A DNA stretch of 64,000 bases from Pseudobutyrivibrio sp. ACV-2 (GCF_900107545.1 NZ_FNQZ01000002.1:186001-250000), one strand, 5' to 3'; shown: positions 35,856-44,538, numbered from the stretch's first letter. Translations and numbers: made by a program. Notes: generated from the letters alone by a model not told the origin.

Positions 35856-37322
35856 TTAAAACTGATAATAAATAAAAGGATTATAGGTACCATTAACTAA
35901 AAACAGCATACTAAGCATAAGCAGCGCGAGACACACAAATGCATTTCCTTTTACCGCCTTTACACTCATATGATCCTGAATAAAGCCTGCCATTACAGGA
36001 GCACACACAAGGGCTATCACACTAAGACCAGATAGATAATTTATAAGGTTTAATGGCTTGAAACCACCTATAAACATTCTTGAAATAAACACACCTGCAT
36101 CCATGATATTTTCCGCACGAAATACCACCCAAAGCAGTGTAACAATTATAAAAATAAGAAGTCTGTTTACAAATTTAACAGGATTCTTTTCCAAAATTTT
36201 GCCAAACCATAGTCTTTCTATAATAAGTAGAATTCCATAAACCACTCCCCAGACTAAAAACGTCCAGTTGGCTCCATGCCAGATTCCGGTAAGCAAGAAC
36301 ACCATAAATATATTCAGGCAAGTGTGGGAAATAGAGCATCTGCTGCCCCCCATAGGAATATACACATAATCCCTAAACCAGGTAGACAGTGAAATGTGCC
36401 AGCGTCTCCAGAATTCTTTTATGGATTCTGCTCTATATGGATGATTAAAGTTTTCCTTGAAATCAAAACCAAACATTTTCCCGAGGCCTATGGCCATATC
36501 TGAATAGCCGCTGAAATCATAGTAAATCTGGAATGTATAGCAGATGGCTCCAAGCCATGCGGTTGTAGCATCAAGATTTGACAGATTGGTTGCCCACACC
36601 TTGTCTGCAACAGCTGCTAACGTATTTGCGATAAGCACTTTTTTGCTGAGACCAAAACAAAATCTTTTAATTCCTTCTGCAAACTCGTACGACCCCACTT
36701 TTCTGTCTGAAAGCTGTGTGGCAATATCCTTGTAATGGACTATAGGACCTGCTATCAGCTGAGGAAAGCAGGAAATATAAAGTGCAAAATACCCCAGATT
36801 ATCCTGAAGCTCAGCATCATCATTAAACACATCTATTACATATGACAGCGCCTGAAATGTAAAAAACGAAATACCTACAGGCAAAACTATCTGCTCTAGT
36901 CCAAGAGCCCCCGTACCAACTCCCGAGAAAATCCCAGAAGCCCTCTCAGCCTCTGTGAGCCCATCTGCAAAAAACAGATTTTCAATTGTAGCAATAAATA
37001 GATTGAAATATTTAAAGAAAAACAGAAGGCCTAAATCACAGGCTGTAGCCAATATCAATCCAAGCTTTCTCACAGAAATGCCATGCCTTCCAACCTTACA
37101 CAAAAATCCACAGCCCCAGTTTATCAGGATTACCACAGCAATAAGCAGCAGATATTTAATCCCACCAAAGCCATAAAAAACAAGACTAAAGGCTAGCAAT
37201 ATATAATTTGATATTTGAATTTTATTATCTATTCCGCCTCCGCAAATTTTAGGTATACCATAGTATAAAAGCAAGCACAAAGGCAGGAAAATTGTACAAA
37301 ATAAAAGTGAACTGAATACCAA
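35856..37322 (-). CDS. MBOAT-family O-acyltransferase (AlgI/DltB-like)
   Basis: Polytopic membrane acyltransferase of 488 residues with ten or more hydrophobic segments. Family motifs include QLIAGPIVHYKDI, IYYDFSGYSDMAIGLGKMFGFDF, ESIKEFWRRWHISLSTWFRDYVY and the catalytic-histidine stretch LTGIWHGANWTFLVWG. It should transfer acyl groups across the membrane to the DHHW partner 22 bases downstream. The start is TTG at 37322, with GGAG 6 bases before it; no in-frame ATG fits better. Confidence 0.92.
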   Translation of the reverse strand: MVFSSLLFCTIFLPLCLLLYYGIPKICGGGIDNKIQISNYILLAFSLVFYGFGGIKYLLLIAVVILINWGCGFLCKVGRHGISVRKLGLILATACDLGLLFFFKYFNLFIATIENLFFADGLTEAERASGIFSGVGTGALGLEQIVLPVGISFFTFQALSYVIDVFNDDAELQDNLGYFALYISCFPQLIAGPIVHYKDIATQLSDRKVGSYEFAEGIKRFCFGLSKKVLIANTLAAVADKVWATNLSNLDATTAWLGAICYTFQIYYDFSGYSDMAIGLGKMFGFDFKENFNHPYRAESIKEFWRRWHISLSTWFRDYVYIPMGGSRCSISHTCLNIFMVFLLTGIWHGANWTFLVWGVVYGILLIIERLWFGKILEKNPVKFVNRLLIFIIVTLLWVVFRAENIMDAGVFISRMFIGGFKPLNLINYLSGLSVIALVCAPVMAGFIQDHMSVKAVKGNAFVCLALLMLSMLFLVNGTYNPFIYYQF

Positions 37323-37485
37323 GTCATTCTCCCCAAAACATTTATTTTCAATATATATCCATTATACCACTTTGATAGATGACTGTTGATTTATATTTAT
37401 TGTTTCAATGTTTTGCCTCAACCTGAGCAATAGAATTTGATTCCTCATTATTAAGTAGAGAATAGCATTGTTAAATGATATAATA

Positions 37486-37641
37486 ATGAACGTTGCCACC
37501 CCTAGACAGGCACAGGAAGGGGGTGTTAGTACGCTTGACGTAGTTGTTGCATTTTTAGTCTCTGTTATGGCAGGTATAGCTTGTCACTACATCTGCAAAT
37601 GGCTCGACAGAGATGAATCTGGCAATGAGCCTAAGGATTAA
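37486..37641 (+). CDS. Small single-helix membrane peptide, possible toxin-like
   Basis: Open frame of 51 codons. Its conserved-looking part, VVVAFLVSVMAGIACHYICK, is one membrane helix, followed by WLDRDESG and a charged end. Similar tiny peptides occur in intergenic spaces of Lachnospiraceae; some resemble type I toxin peptides, but I cannot assign a function. A TATAAT overlaps the ATG. The best Shine-Dalgarno (AGGAAGGGGG, 37514-37523) is internal to the frame with no in-frame AUG, GUG or UUG right after it, so the true start is unclear or the copy is broken. A terminator follows. Confidence 0.5.
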   Translation: MNVATPRQAQEGGVSTLDVVVAFLVSVMAGIACHYICKWLDRDESGNEPKD

Positions 37642-37665
37642 GCCTCCTTGACCAAAAGGCATAGA

Positions 37666-37697
37666 AAAAGCTAGGAGCTGCAACTCCTAGCTTTTTT
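37666..37697 (+). terminator. Intrinsic terminator after the small peptide gene
   Basis: AAAAGCTAGGAG pairs with CTCCTAGCTTTT around CTGCAA, followed by more T residues. Confidence 0.88.
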
Positions 37698-37766
37698 GTT
37701 AGTACGTTCAACATATGTTGTGCATTTTTTGTCTATCATTATTATAACAAGTCATCACAAAATGTC
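37698..37766 (+). pseudogene. Decayed second copy of the small peptide gene
   Basis: Bases 37698-37766 (GTTAGTACGTTCAACAT, then TTGTGCATTTTTTGTCTAT and AACAAGTCATCAC) align with the start of the small peptide frame at 37525-37595, with indels and no open frame. It appears to be the remnant of a tandem duplication on the far side of the terminator. Confidence 0.55.
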
Positions 37767-37775
37767 AAACTTTAG

Positions 37776-38867
37776 CTATTCTAAAAGCAATTTCCTAATA
37801 GGTCTATATTTCTTGTACCATCCAACCACTTTATCACATGCAAAAGCTCCAATAAATGTGAACAGAGTACACATAATCGCCTTTGTTGCAAAGCTTCTTT
37901 CTTCAAGCAGCTCCTGCACAAGCCTAATGGCGTAAAACTGGTTCAGATATATCAACAAGCTGATTCTCCCAAGCCATGCAAAAATTGGTTTATCAAAAAT
38001 TTCATGGCAAGGATTGATATCAGAAAACGAAAGTATAACCGCAACCCACATGACAAATATAACTGGATAGCTATACTTTACATCCATCTCTGTGCAGGAA
38101 TAATTAAACACTATAATGTAGCAAACCGCTTCCACTATAGCCAATACCCTCTTACCTCGTTGCGAAAAATTGTATTTGTTGTACTGTCTGGTAAGACTGT
38201 AAGTACTACAACCAAGTGCCATTTCAGACAGACCTCTCAAGAAGCACTTATAAAACATTCCTGTCCACCCATCAACGCCAGCGATGCCGTCATATTCGTG
38301 AGCCATGTACCCCAGTATGAAAAGTGCTAAAAGTGGACAGATGATTTTTACAAACACCTCGTAGTACTTTCGTATAAGAGGATAAAAAATAAATGTAACC
38401 ATCAGCCACACATCCAGATACCAGGTAAGCTTGTTTACCCAGTTACTATCAAATCCAAATACCTGCAGGAAGAATATTGATGCCCAAGAATCTACAACAT
38501 AATGATATCTATCCAGAGCAGTCTTCTCAAGAAAATACGCATTTACGATAATCGTAAGTATTATGGCAAATAAGTGATATGGAAAAATATTCCAAAACTT
38601 TTTCTTCATCACAAGTGCTGTTTCCGTTCCAAGAAACTCTATAGGCTGTTCTCTTTTAGCGTAGACGCTGGCTGCCAGCAAATATCCTGAAACCAGGAAA
38701 AAGAATTCAACCCCAATATACCCTCTGGCAAAAAAATTAAGCCCAGTATTTCCAAGCTCAATTACATCATCTCCTGCGAAGCGTTTGTGAATGTGAAAAA
38801 ACAAGATAGCTAAAGCAAAAATAAAACGTAAAAACTCCACCCGTCCGTTTTTCTTTGACTTTGTCAT
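37776..38867 (-). CDS. Acyltransferase family 3 membrane protein
   Basis: Integral membrane acyltransferase of 363 residues with about ten helices. The N-terminal motif GRVEFLRFIFALAILFFHIH carries the RFI and histidine typical of family 3, followed by GYIGVEFFFLVSGYLLA. It probably O-acylates a surface polysaccharide or cell-wall sugar, in keeping with the MBOAT and SGNH genes nearby. The start is ATG 38867 with AAGGAGG 6 bases upstream, preferred over an ATG seven codons earlier. The promoter should lie in the AT-rich stretch just upstream. Confidence 0.88.
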   Translation of the reverse strand: MTKSKKNGRVEFLRFIFALAILFFHIHKRFAGDDVIELGNTGLNFFARGYIGVEFFFLVSGYLLAASVYAKREQPIEFLGTETALVMKKKFWNIFPYHLFAIILTIIVNAYFLEKTALDRYHYVVDSWASIFFLQVFGFDSNWVNKLTWYLDVWLMVTFIFYPLIRKYYEVFVKIICPLLALFILGYMAHEYDGIAGVDGWTGMFYKCFLRGLSEMALGCSTYSLTRQYNKYNFSQRGKRVLAIVEAVCYIIVFNYSCTEMDVKYSYPVIFVMWVAVILSFSDINPCHEIFDKPIFAWLGRISLLIYLNQFYAIRLVQELLEERSFATKAIMCTLFTFIGAFACDKVVGWYKKYRPIRKLLLE

Positions 38868-38928
38868 GTTCGCCTCCTTAATATACACAATATTATACCC
38901 AACTTAATACTATATTTAAACAAAAAGC

Positions 38929-38971
38929 AAACCAGTGAATTTCAGGTTTGAACCTTACTGTCCACTGGTTT
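38929..38971 (-). terminator. Intrinsic terminator of unknown transcript
   Basis: AAACCAGTG pairs with CACTGGTTT, with an inner AGGTTTGAACCT palindrome. Read on the minus strand it is followed by GCTTTTTG. No protein gene ends just upstream of it in that direction; the radical SAM gene already has its own terminator at 39080-39103. Confidence 0.65.
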
Positions 38972-39004
38972 GGTTGGTTATTCAATGCCTTTTGATTCTA
39001 GCGA

Positions 39005-39068
39005 TTAGATTTCCCACTACCCGGGCATGCTCGGGACTTGCAGCCGTTAGAGCGCGCCCATGGCGCGC
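39005..39068 (-). ncRNA. Candidate small RNA: GC-rich palindromes between two terminators
   Basis: In an AT-rich spacer this block contains GCGCGCC-CAT-GGCGCGC (39052-39068, perfect 7-bp stem) and near-palindromic CCCGGGCATGCTCGGG (39020-39035). It lies between two minus-strand terminators (39080-39103 and 38929-38971). It does not match tRNA, SRP or a riboswitch I know. It could be a structured small RNA or a dispersed repeat. Confidence 0.35.
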
Positions 39069-39079
39069 AAACAAAAAAT

Positions 39080-39103
39080 AAGGCCACCTCGAAAGGCGGC
39101 CTT
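39080..39103 (-). terminator. Intrinsic terminator after the radical SAM gene
   Basis: AAGGCCaCCT/AGGcGGCCTT stem around CGAA, followed on the minus strand by ATTTTTTG. Confidence 0.85.
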
Positions 39104-39111
39104 AATCAAAT

Positions 39112-40632
39112 TTACGCTGTTCTATGTCTATTATTATGTTTCTTTATCTTATGCGTGTGTTGAGACACTGACTCAGTCTTCTGCTCAAATGCTGCAAGGT
39201 CAGGATTGTCTCTATGATTTTTGCAATAGTTTTCATAAGCAGGAGTTTTATGCTTCTGGCTTGCCCAGATTTCATTAGCAACAGGAGCCCATTCTTTCGC
39301 ATAGTCATCGGCTTTTTCACAGAGGTGGTCCACAGATTCTGGCGATTCCAAATTTGTCTGGCACGCACCAGTTTCATTTACCATCTTGCGGAGAAGCTCA
39401 GGGTTTTCAAGCATAGGGCAAGGTCTTAAATGATTTCTGTTGAATGGCTGTCCTTCGTGATAAGCCATGAATAGCGGGCTCTGCAATATTTCTAAAATAG
39501 ATTTCTCGCGTATGTTTGAATCTGAATAGTGAATAAACACGCATGGTTCAGCATCCCCATTGGAGTTGATATGGAAATAGTTGCGACCACCTGCGATGCA
39601 ACCACCAACAAATTCTCCATCGTTCTGAAAGTCCATTGGGAAGAACTCAATGTCACTTTTATCGGAACGAATTTCACGTATTCTTTCTATCATCTTTCTT
39701 CGCTGTTCTACTGTAGGCATCAATTCCTTAACAGCATTGTTTCCAACTGGCATGTAGTGGAAATAAAAACCGAAGCGTGCGCCCTTAGATGCAATAAAGC
39801 GAAGGAAATCGTCACTAGTGACGGCTTCAATATTATCTCTCGTATAGCAAATCGAAGTGCCATAGACAATCCCGTATTTCTTTAAAAGATCCATGGCCTT
39901 CATTACGGCATCATAATGGCCTTCACCTCTACGTTTATCATTTGTCTCTGGCGTGCCTTCTATAGAAAGCATAAATGTAAGATTTCCTAACTCAACGACC
40001 TTTTTACAAAGCTCCTCATCAATAAAAGTTGAATTTGAATATGCAGCAAAGAAACAATCATTATGCTTCTCACAAAGTCTAATAATATCCTTCTTTGCGC
40101 ACATTGGCTCTCCCCCTGTCATCATATAGACATAAACACCAAGCGCCTTACCCTCAGTGACAATTTTATCCATATCCTCAAAGCTCAGCTTTACCTTATG
40201 TCCATATGTACCTGACCAACAACCAACACAATGCATATTACAAGCCATTGTTGGATCAAATAATATCAACCATGGAATGTTGCAATTGTATTTTTCTCTG
40301 TTGGCACGAATCATTTTTGTTCCCCTGAAAAAGGCTTCGTATCCGAGATTTAGCGCCATCTTATGAACATACTCTGGATTAGATTCATCGATAACCTTGT
40401 TAATAAAGTTAACCCAGCGGTTATCTGAATTTTGAAATGCCTTTCGAACTTTATCCAGGCTCTCTTTTTTAGCACCATCTTTCCCCCAAAACTTTTCAGC
40501 GTAATCGATTAGCTGCAGATAGTAATCAGTTCTATGGGAGTTGTCATTTAAGTTACTTAAGAATTTATGTATAGCAAGAGAAAAAGCTTCTCGCTGAATT
40601 GAATGTTTTATACTTGCAATTGTGTTTGCCAT
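39112..40632 (-). CDS. Radical SAM protein with extra cysteine-rich C-terminal region
   Basis: Cytoplasmic radical SAM enzyme of 506 residues. A helical N-terminal region of about 125 residues precedes the cluster motif FDPTMACNMHCVGCW (CxxxCxxC) and the SAM-binding MMTGGEPM. The C-terminal half has further cysteines in GGCIAGG, AEPCVFIHY, RPCPML and GACQTN, suggesting one or more auxiliary Fe-S clusters as in SPASM-like proteins. The family is common in Clostridia and mostly uncharacterised. Related radical SAM enzymes join lipid tails in membrane-spanning lipid synthesis, and Butyrivibrio makes diabolic-acid lipids, but that link is only a possibility here. The gene stands alone. Confidence 0.85.
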   Translation of the reverse strand: MANTIASIKHSIQREAFSLAIHKFLSNLNDNSHRTDYYLQLIDYAEKFWGKDGAKKESLDKVRKAFQNSDNRWVNFINKVIDESNPEYVHKMALNLGYEAFFRGTKMIRANREKYNCNIPWLILFDPTMACNMHCVGCWSGTYGHKVKLSFEDMDKIVTEGKALGVYVYMMTGGEPMCAKKDIIRLCEKHNDCFFAAYSNSTFIDEELCKKVVELGNLTFMLSIEGTPETNDKRRGEGHYDAVMKAMDLLKKYGIVYGTSICYTRDNIEAVTSDDFLRFIASKGARFGFYFHYMPVGNNAVKELMPTVEQRRKMIERIREIRSDKSDIEFFPMDFQNDGEFVGGCIAGGRNYFHINSNGDAEPCVFIHYSDSNIREKSILEILQSPLFMAYHEGQPFNRNHLRPCPMLENPELLRKMVNETGACQTNLESPESVDHLCEKADDYAKEWAPVANEIWASQKHKTPAYENYCKNHRDNPDLAAFEQKTESVSQHTHKIKKHNNRHRTA

Positions 40633-40849
40633 TATTCTACCTCCATCTACAAATAACCTTCTCTAAGTTAATGGTAGGCTGAATAGCCAGATACAGCAAT
40701 AATCATCAATTGAGTTGTGTTGACAAAAGATGTACATTACTAAAAATATGTATAACAACCTGAATTTACTGGCAAAATCCTATCTATGATGATATAATTC
40801 TGAACATTGCTGACTAAAAATATAGTGATTAAGATTCAAACACATAGAT

Positions 40850-41537
40850 ATGGAGGAAAATAGATTGTTTGGCTGTACTATAGGTAGGGATGTAGTAAAC
40901 ATAGGTAGGCAAAAAGAGCTTGATTGGGCAAAGGCTTTCACAATTATAGTTATGGTTATAATCCATACATATGAGCAGTTCATGGCTTCAATATTTCTTT
41001 GGCCTTTTCTTCATGACAAATGACATTACAACATTTCCACTTTTCCTGTGGCTCTATTATCCTTTGATTGGTATGGCTTTTGCTAATGTGCTACGTCGTG
41101 TCACAGATAAGGGAAGCTTTTATTTCAGAATATTACTTACAGGTATAACAGGAACAATTCTTGTATCGGTTATTTATATTTTTGCTGGAATAGATATCAA
41201 AACAATGTTTATGCTTTCGGGCAGAGTGTTCTATGCACAGACAATCCTGCATTATATTTTCACAACATTTGTAATTATGACTGCGCTTCCAATTTATTAT
41301 GGATGTTCTAAATATATTAGATTTGCTCCAATAGAAAAAATGGTAGCTTATCTGGGAAACAATCTACCAACAATTTATATTGTTCAATGGATTGTTATCC
41401 ACTATGTTCAGGGAATTATGACAACTCTTGGTATACCTTGGTTTGAGAAACCAATGATTATTCCAGCAGGACTAGTAATTGTAGTTGTATCTGTTAGTAT
41501 TACAGCTTTATGGAGAAAAATAAGAATCGGAAAATAA
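40850..41537 (+). pseudogene. Disrupted membrane acyltransferase (frameshift/deletion)
   Basis: The first frame (ATG 40850, or TTG 40865 after GGAGG) reads RQKELDWAKAFTIIVMVIIH, the N-terminus of a multi-helix acyltransferase, and stops at 41023. Another frame, open from 40971 to 41537, continues with membrane helices (TTFPLFLWLYYPLIGMAFAN to the C-terminus). Both parts together encode only about 230 residues, against roughly 350-400 for intact relatives. A frameshift, probably with an internal deletion, has therefore broken the gene. The fragment from 40971 could still be translated but has no good ribosome binding site. Confidence 0.7.
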
Positions 41538-41539
41538 TC

Positions 41540-41638
41540 AAAAGGGGCTGTTAAAAAACTCCCCTAAAAGGTAAGGCTTCAGCACCAATAGTCACTGAAT
41601 CCTATCCTTTTTAGGGGAGTTTTTTAACAGCCCCTTTT
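41540..41638. terminator. Long perfect inverted repeat, probable bidirectional terminator
   Basis: The arms are identical for about 30 bases: AAAAGGGGCTGTTAAAAAAC, then TCCCCTAAAA, with the complement at 41610-41638. An inner CTCCCC/GGGGAG stem is followed by T-runs in both directions, and TTCAG/CTGAA forms the tip. It separates the convergent acyltransferase remnant and sufB. The length is unusual for a simple terminator. Confidence 0.75.
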
Positions 41639-41656
41639 ACTCATATTTTTTAATTA

Positions 41657-42580
41657 TTATCTTAAGAATCCAGCCACAATCTGCTCCTCGGCCTCTTCTT
41701 CTGTAAGACCAAGAGACATAAGCTTGATAAGCTGATCACCGGCGATTTTACCGATGGCTGCTTCGTGGATGAGGGCAGCGTCTACATTTTTAGCATCAAG
41801 CTTTGGAATAGCAACTACGTGTGCATTGCCCATGATGATGGCATCGCAGGCTGCGTGTCCGTTGCAGGCTGTGTTACCCTCTATGGCAACCTCGAAAATC
41901 TGCTCTGAGTCATCCTTGGCAACCGAACGTGAAACAACGTCTGCGCTGGCACCCTCACCATTCAAAGCCACCTTGTAATCAGATGTGGCTGACTGACTGC
42001 CGTGAGTCATAAGTGCTTCGTGAATCTGAAGTGTGGCTCCTTCCTTAAGTTCTGCAAGATTAGTGCGGACAGTAGAGTCAACGCCCTTAATCTGCACCAT
42101 CTCCATCTCTACAAAGCTACCTTCCTCCTGGTAAACCTCTGTAACAGGATTAAGGATGCGGGCTCCCTTGCCATCACCCTCGCCGTAGTGCTTTTCTACG
42201 TACTTAACTCTTGCATTTTTGCCTACATGGAATGTATGAATACCGTCGTGCTGTGAATCCTGGTCACCGCAGTTTGAGATACCGCAGCCTGCTACTATAG
42301 TAACATCTGCATCCTCACCAACGTAAAAATCATTGTATACCATATCCTTAAGTCCGCTTTCTGTGAGGACTACAGGAATGTGCACGCTTTCACCCTTTGT
42401 GCCTGGCTTGATAATGATATCGATACCTGGCTTGTCCTCCTTTGTAACGATGTCAATATTGGCAGTAGTGTTGCGGGCTGCGCTGGCACCGTTAGCACGG
42501 ATATTATAAGCTCCCTGTGGGATACCATCTAAATCTGCAACCTCGTGCAGAATGTTCTGTTGAATTGCATCAAGAGCCAT
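41657..42580 (-). CDS. sufB: SufB/SufD-like Fe-S cluster scaffold protein
   Basis: Scaffold subunit of a minimal SUF system, 307 residues, much shorter than E. coli SufB. It has the right-handed beta-helix character of the SufBD core, with VVAGCGISNCGDQDSQHDGIH and, near the C-terminus, CNGHAACDAIIMGNAHV, ALIHEAAIGKIAGDQL and MSLGLTEEEAEEQIVAGFL. Cysteine and histidine residues in these motifs probably bind the nascent cluster. It overlaps sufC by one base (shared ATGGC context). Many anaerobes and archaea carry only this SufCB pair, recently separated as the SMS system. Confidence 0.9.
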   Translation of the reverse strand: MALDAIQQNILHEVADLDGIPQGAYNIRANGASAARNTTANIDIVTKEDKPGIDIIIKPGTKGESVHIPVVLTESGLKDMVYNDFYVGEDADVTIVAGCGISNCGDQDSQHDGIHTFHVGKNARVKYVEKHYGEGDGKGARILNPVTEVYQEEGSFVEMEMVQIKGVDSTVRTNLAELKEGATLQIHEALMTHGSQSATSDYKVALNGEGASADVVSRSVAKDDSEQIFEVAIEGNTACNGHAACDAIIMGNAHVVAIPKLDAKNVDAALIHEAAIGKIAGDQLIKLMSLGLTEEEAEEQIVAGFLR

Positions 42581-43320
42581 TACTCGTCACCTCCTAATCT
42601 CTCGCAAGCAATACTTGCTGCTGAATCTGTACCAAGGAGCTGTGGAAGGATTTCATCCTTTGGTCCCTGCTTCTTTACCTTGCCGTTTTCGATTACAACG
42701 ATTTCATCGGCAATGTTAAGGATACGCTCCTGGTGTGAAATAACGATAATAGTTCCGTTGACTGTCTTTCTCATATTTTCAAAAACCTTGATAAGGTTCT
42801 GGAAACTCCAAAGATCGATACCTGCCTCTGGCTCATCAAAAATAGACAGCTTTGTGCCACGGGCAAGTACTGTAGCGATTTCGATACGCTTAAGCTCTCC
42901 ACCTGAAAGTGATGAGTTTACCTCGCGCTCTACATAATCCTTTGCGCAAAGTCCTACCTTTGAAAGGTACTCACATGCTGCAGCAACTGATATTTTTTCT
43001 CCTGCAGCAAGGCGAAGTAAATCGATTACTCTGATACCCTTGAAATGAACTGGTGCCTGGAATGCAAAGCTGATGCCCATTTTTGCACGCTCAGTGATAT
43101 TTTTTTCAGAGATATCCACTCCATCTAAAATAATCTGACCTGAAGTAAGCTGATTTACACCCATGATAAGCTTTGCAAGTGTAGACTTACCTCCACCATT
43201 TGGTCCTGTGATGACAATGAATTTGCCATCTTCAACTGTAAGGTTGAGTCCATCAATGATTTCCTTTGTGGAATCATTTTCATCATCAACCCTATAGGTA
43301 AGGTTTTTGATTTCTAACAT
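42580..43320 (-). CDS. sufC: SufC ABC-type ATPase
   Basis: Cytoplasmic ABC ATPase of 246 residues energising Fe-S cluster assembly with the SufB-like protein. Walker A is GPNGGGKSTLAKLIMG, the signature is NSSLSGGELKRIEIATVLARG and Walker B is LSIFDEPEAGIDLWS, the SufC-specific form. Translation is coupled to the scaffold gene. No cysteine desulfurase, SufU or regulator is adjacent, so those functions must be encoded elsewhere. Confidence 0.94.
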   Translation of the reverse strand: MLEIKNLTYRVDDENDSTKEIIDGLNLTVEDGKFIVITGPNGGGKSTLAKLIMGVNQLTSGQIILDGVDISEKNITERAKMGISFAFQAPVHFKGIRVIDLLRLAAGEKISVAAACEYLSKVGLCAKDYVEREVNSSLSGGELKRIEIATVLARGTKLSIFDEPEAGIDLWSFQNLIKVFENMRKTVNGTIIVISHQERILNIADEIVVIENGKVKKQGPKDEILPQLLGTDSAASIACERLGGDE

Positions 43321-43465
43321 TTCTATACTCCTATTCTATAGCGTGGCCATCCGTGCCAGCGGAATCTTTCAAAAAGATCTAGCCACAACTAATGTACTAA
43401 CTAAAGTCACAATTGATATATTACCACGATTTAAAAATTATTTTTAGCACTTATTGGTAAACAAA

Positions 43466-43496
43466 AGGCCTACTGATAAAAACTATCAGTAGGCCT
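43466..43496 (-). terminator. Intrinsic terminator after the SGNH gene
   Basis: Perfect stem AGGCCTACTGATA/TATCAGTAGGCCT with a 5-base loop, followed by TTTTG on the minus strand. Confidence 0.88.
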
Positions 43497-43502
43497 GAAT
43501 TT

Positions 43503-44360
43503 CTATTGCTGTACTGCCACAGTTGACACATTTTCGATTATTTCATTTGAAGGCTGTGCTTGCGCCTCTGCCTGCGCATCTGCCAAATTAGCCGCTGTCT
43601 TTTTCTCGATAATCTGCTGATTTACAAGGCTATAAATAAGCTTATAGCTCTTATTTGTGTAGTGGATACCATCCTTGGACGAAAGCCTTCCCGCCACCTG
43701 AGAATAGGTATCAAGGTAAGTAACATCAGCGCTAAGTCCCTGCTGCATTTTGCTGTTCCAGCTTTCGATAAGACTATTTGTAATGCCAGGATAATTTGAG
43801 GTTTCAAATACCATTGGGTTGACCGACACATAGTAAACATTTGCTCCACGATCTGTCCACTCTGCCGCCTTTTTGTTTATGTATGACACATATTTTTTAG
43901 TATTTGAAAGGCTTCTGACATCGTTGACACCCATCATGATGATTACGTCAGAGTTGGCATTGATAGCAGAATCCACAGCTGGCACACCTGTACTTTTCAT
44001 CCATGACAGGCCCATGCCAACCTTTGCAGACCAAAGATTGCTGTTTTTCCCAACAGCACTCTTCATGCCCACTGTTCTGGAATCACCAATCATAACAAGC
44101 TGACGTGACGCCTGGTCGGCTGTGACCTGTGCCAAAATCTGTTCTTTTTGTAGCGCCTCGTCAACCTGACCTACTATCTGTTCCTCAGCCACTGTAACAT
44201 CCTGAATGGTCTCCTGTTCAACTACCGGAACCTCTGGTTGCATAATTACAGGAGCCGGCTGTTCGGGCTGGATCTCCTCGGCCATGGTATTTTTTTTAGA
44301 GAGCACACACAAGCTCAATAACAATACTACTGCAATACTTTTTATATATTTTTTATCCAT
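43503..44360 (-). CDS. Secreted or anchored SGNH/GDSL hydrolase
   Basis: Protein of 285 residues with an N-terminal signal or anchor helix (about 5-22). A Pro/Glu/Val-rich linker (about 28-75) leads to an SGNH hydrolase domain (about 85-265). Catalytic blocks are VMIGDSRTVGM (serine), IIMMGVNDVRS (asparagine) and DGIHYTNKSY (aspartate-histidine). It is likely an extracytoplasmic esterase acting on acetylated glycans. It stands alone between suf and the PHP gene; the domain differs clearly from the SGNH protein at 33.4 kb. Confidence 0.85.
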   Translation of the reverse strand: MDKKYIKSIAVVLLLSLCVLSKKNTMAEEIQPEQPAPVIMQPEVPVVEQETIQDVTVAEEQIVGQVDEALQKEQILAQVTADQASRQLVMIGDSRTVGMKSAVGKNSNLWSAKVGMGLSWMKSTGVPAVDSAINANSDVIIMMGVNDVRSLSNTKKYVSYINKKAAEWTDRGANVYYVSVNPMVFETSNYPGITNSLIESWNSKMQQGLSADVTYLDTYSQVAGRLSSKDGIHYTNKSYKLIYSLVNQQIIEKKTAANLADAQAEAQAQPSNEIIENVSTVAVQQ

Positions 44361-44538
44361 AATCTCTTTCTAAAATTAATATAGTTACAAACCTTTTGCA
44401 TTATAGTACTCATTTGTGTCGAATTTGTTAAAATTTCACACCTGATATGAAATATATCATTAAAAATATATTCTGTCAAAATTTATTTTTCCCCTTAATT
44501 GTGATATCATTTTCTATGTTTGAAAGGAAAATGATAAT

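Noticed and set aside
37486-37641. Confident type I toxin call
   Set aside because: The helix is toxin-like, but the start codon is unclear and I cannot show an antisense RNA, so it stays a possible peptide only.
39005-39068. tRNA or rRNA fragment
   Set aside because: The GC-rich palindromes suggested an RNA gene, but there is no T-loop sequence, acceptor stem, CCA or rRNA motif.
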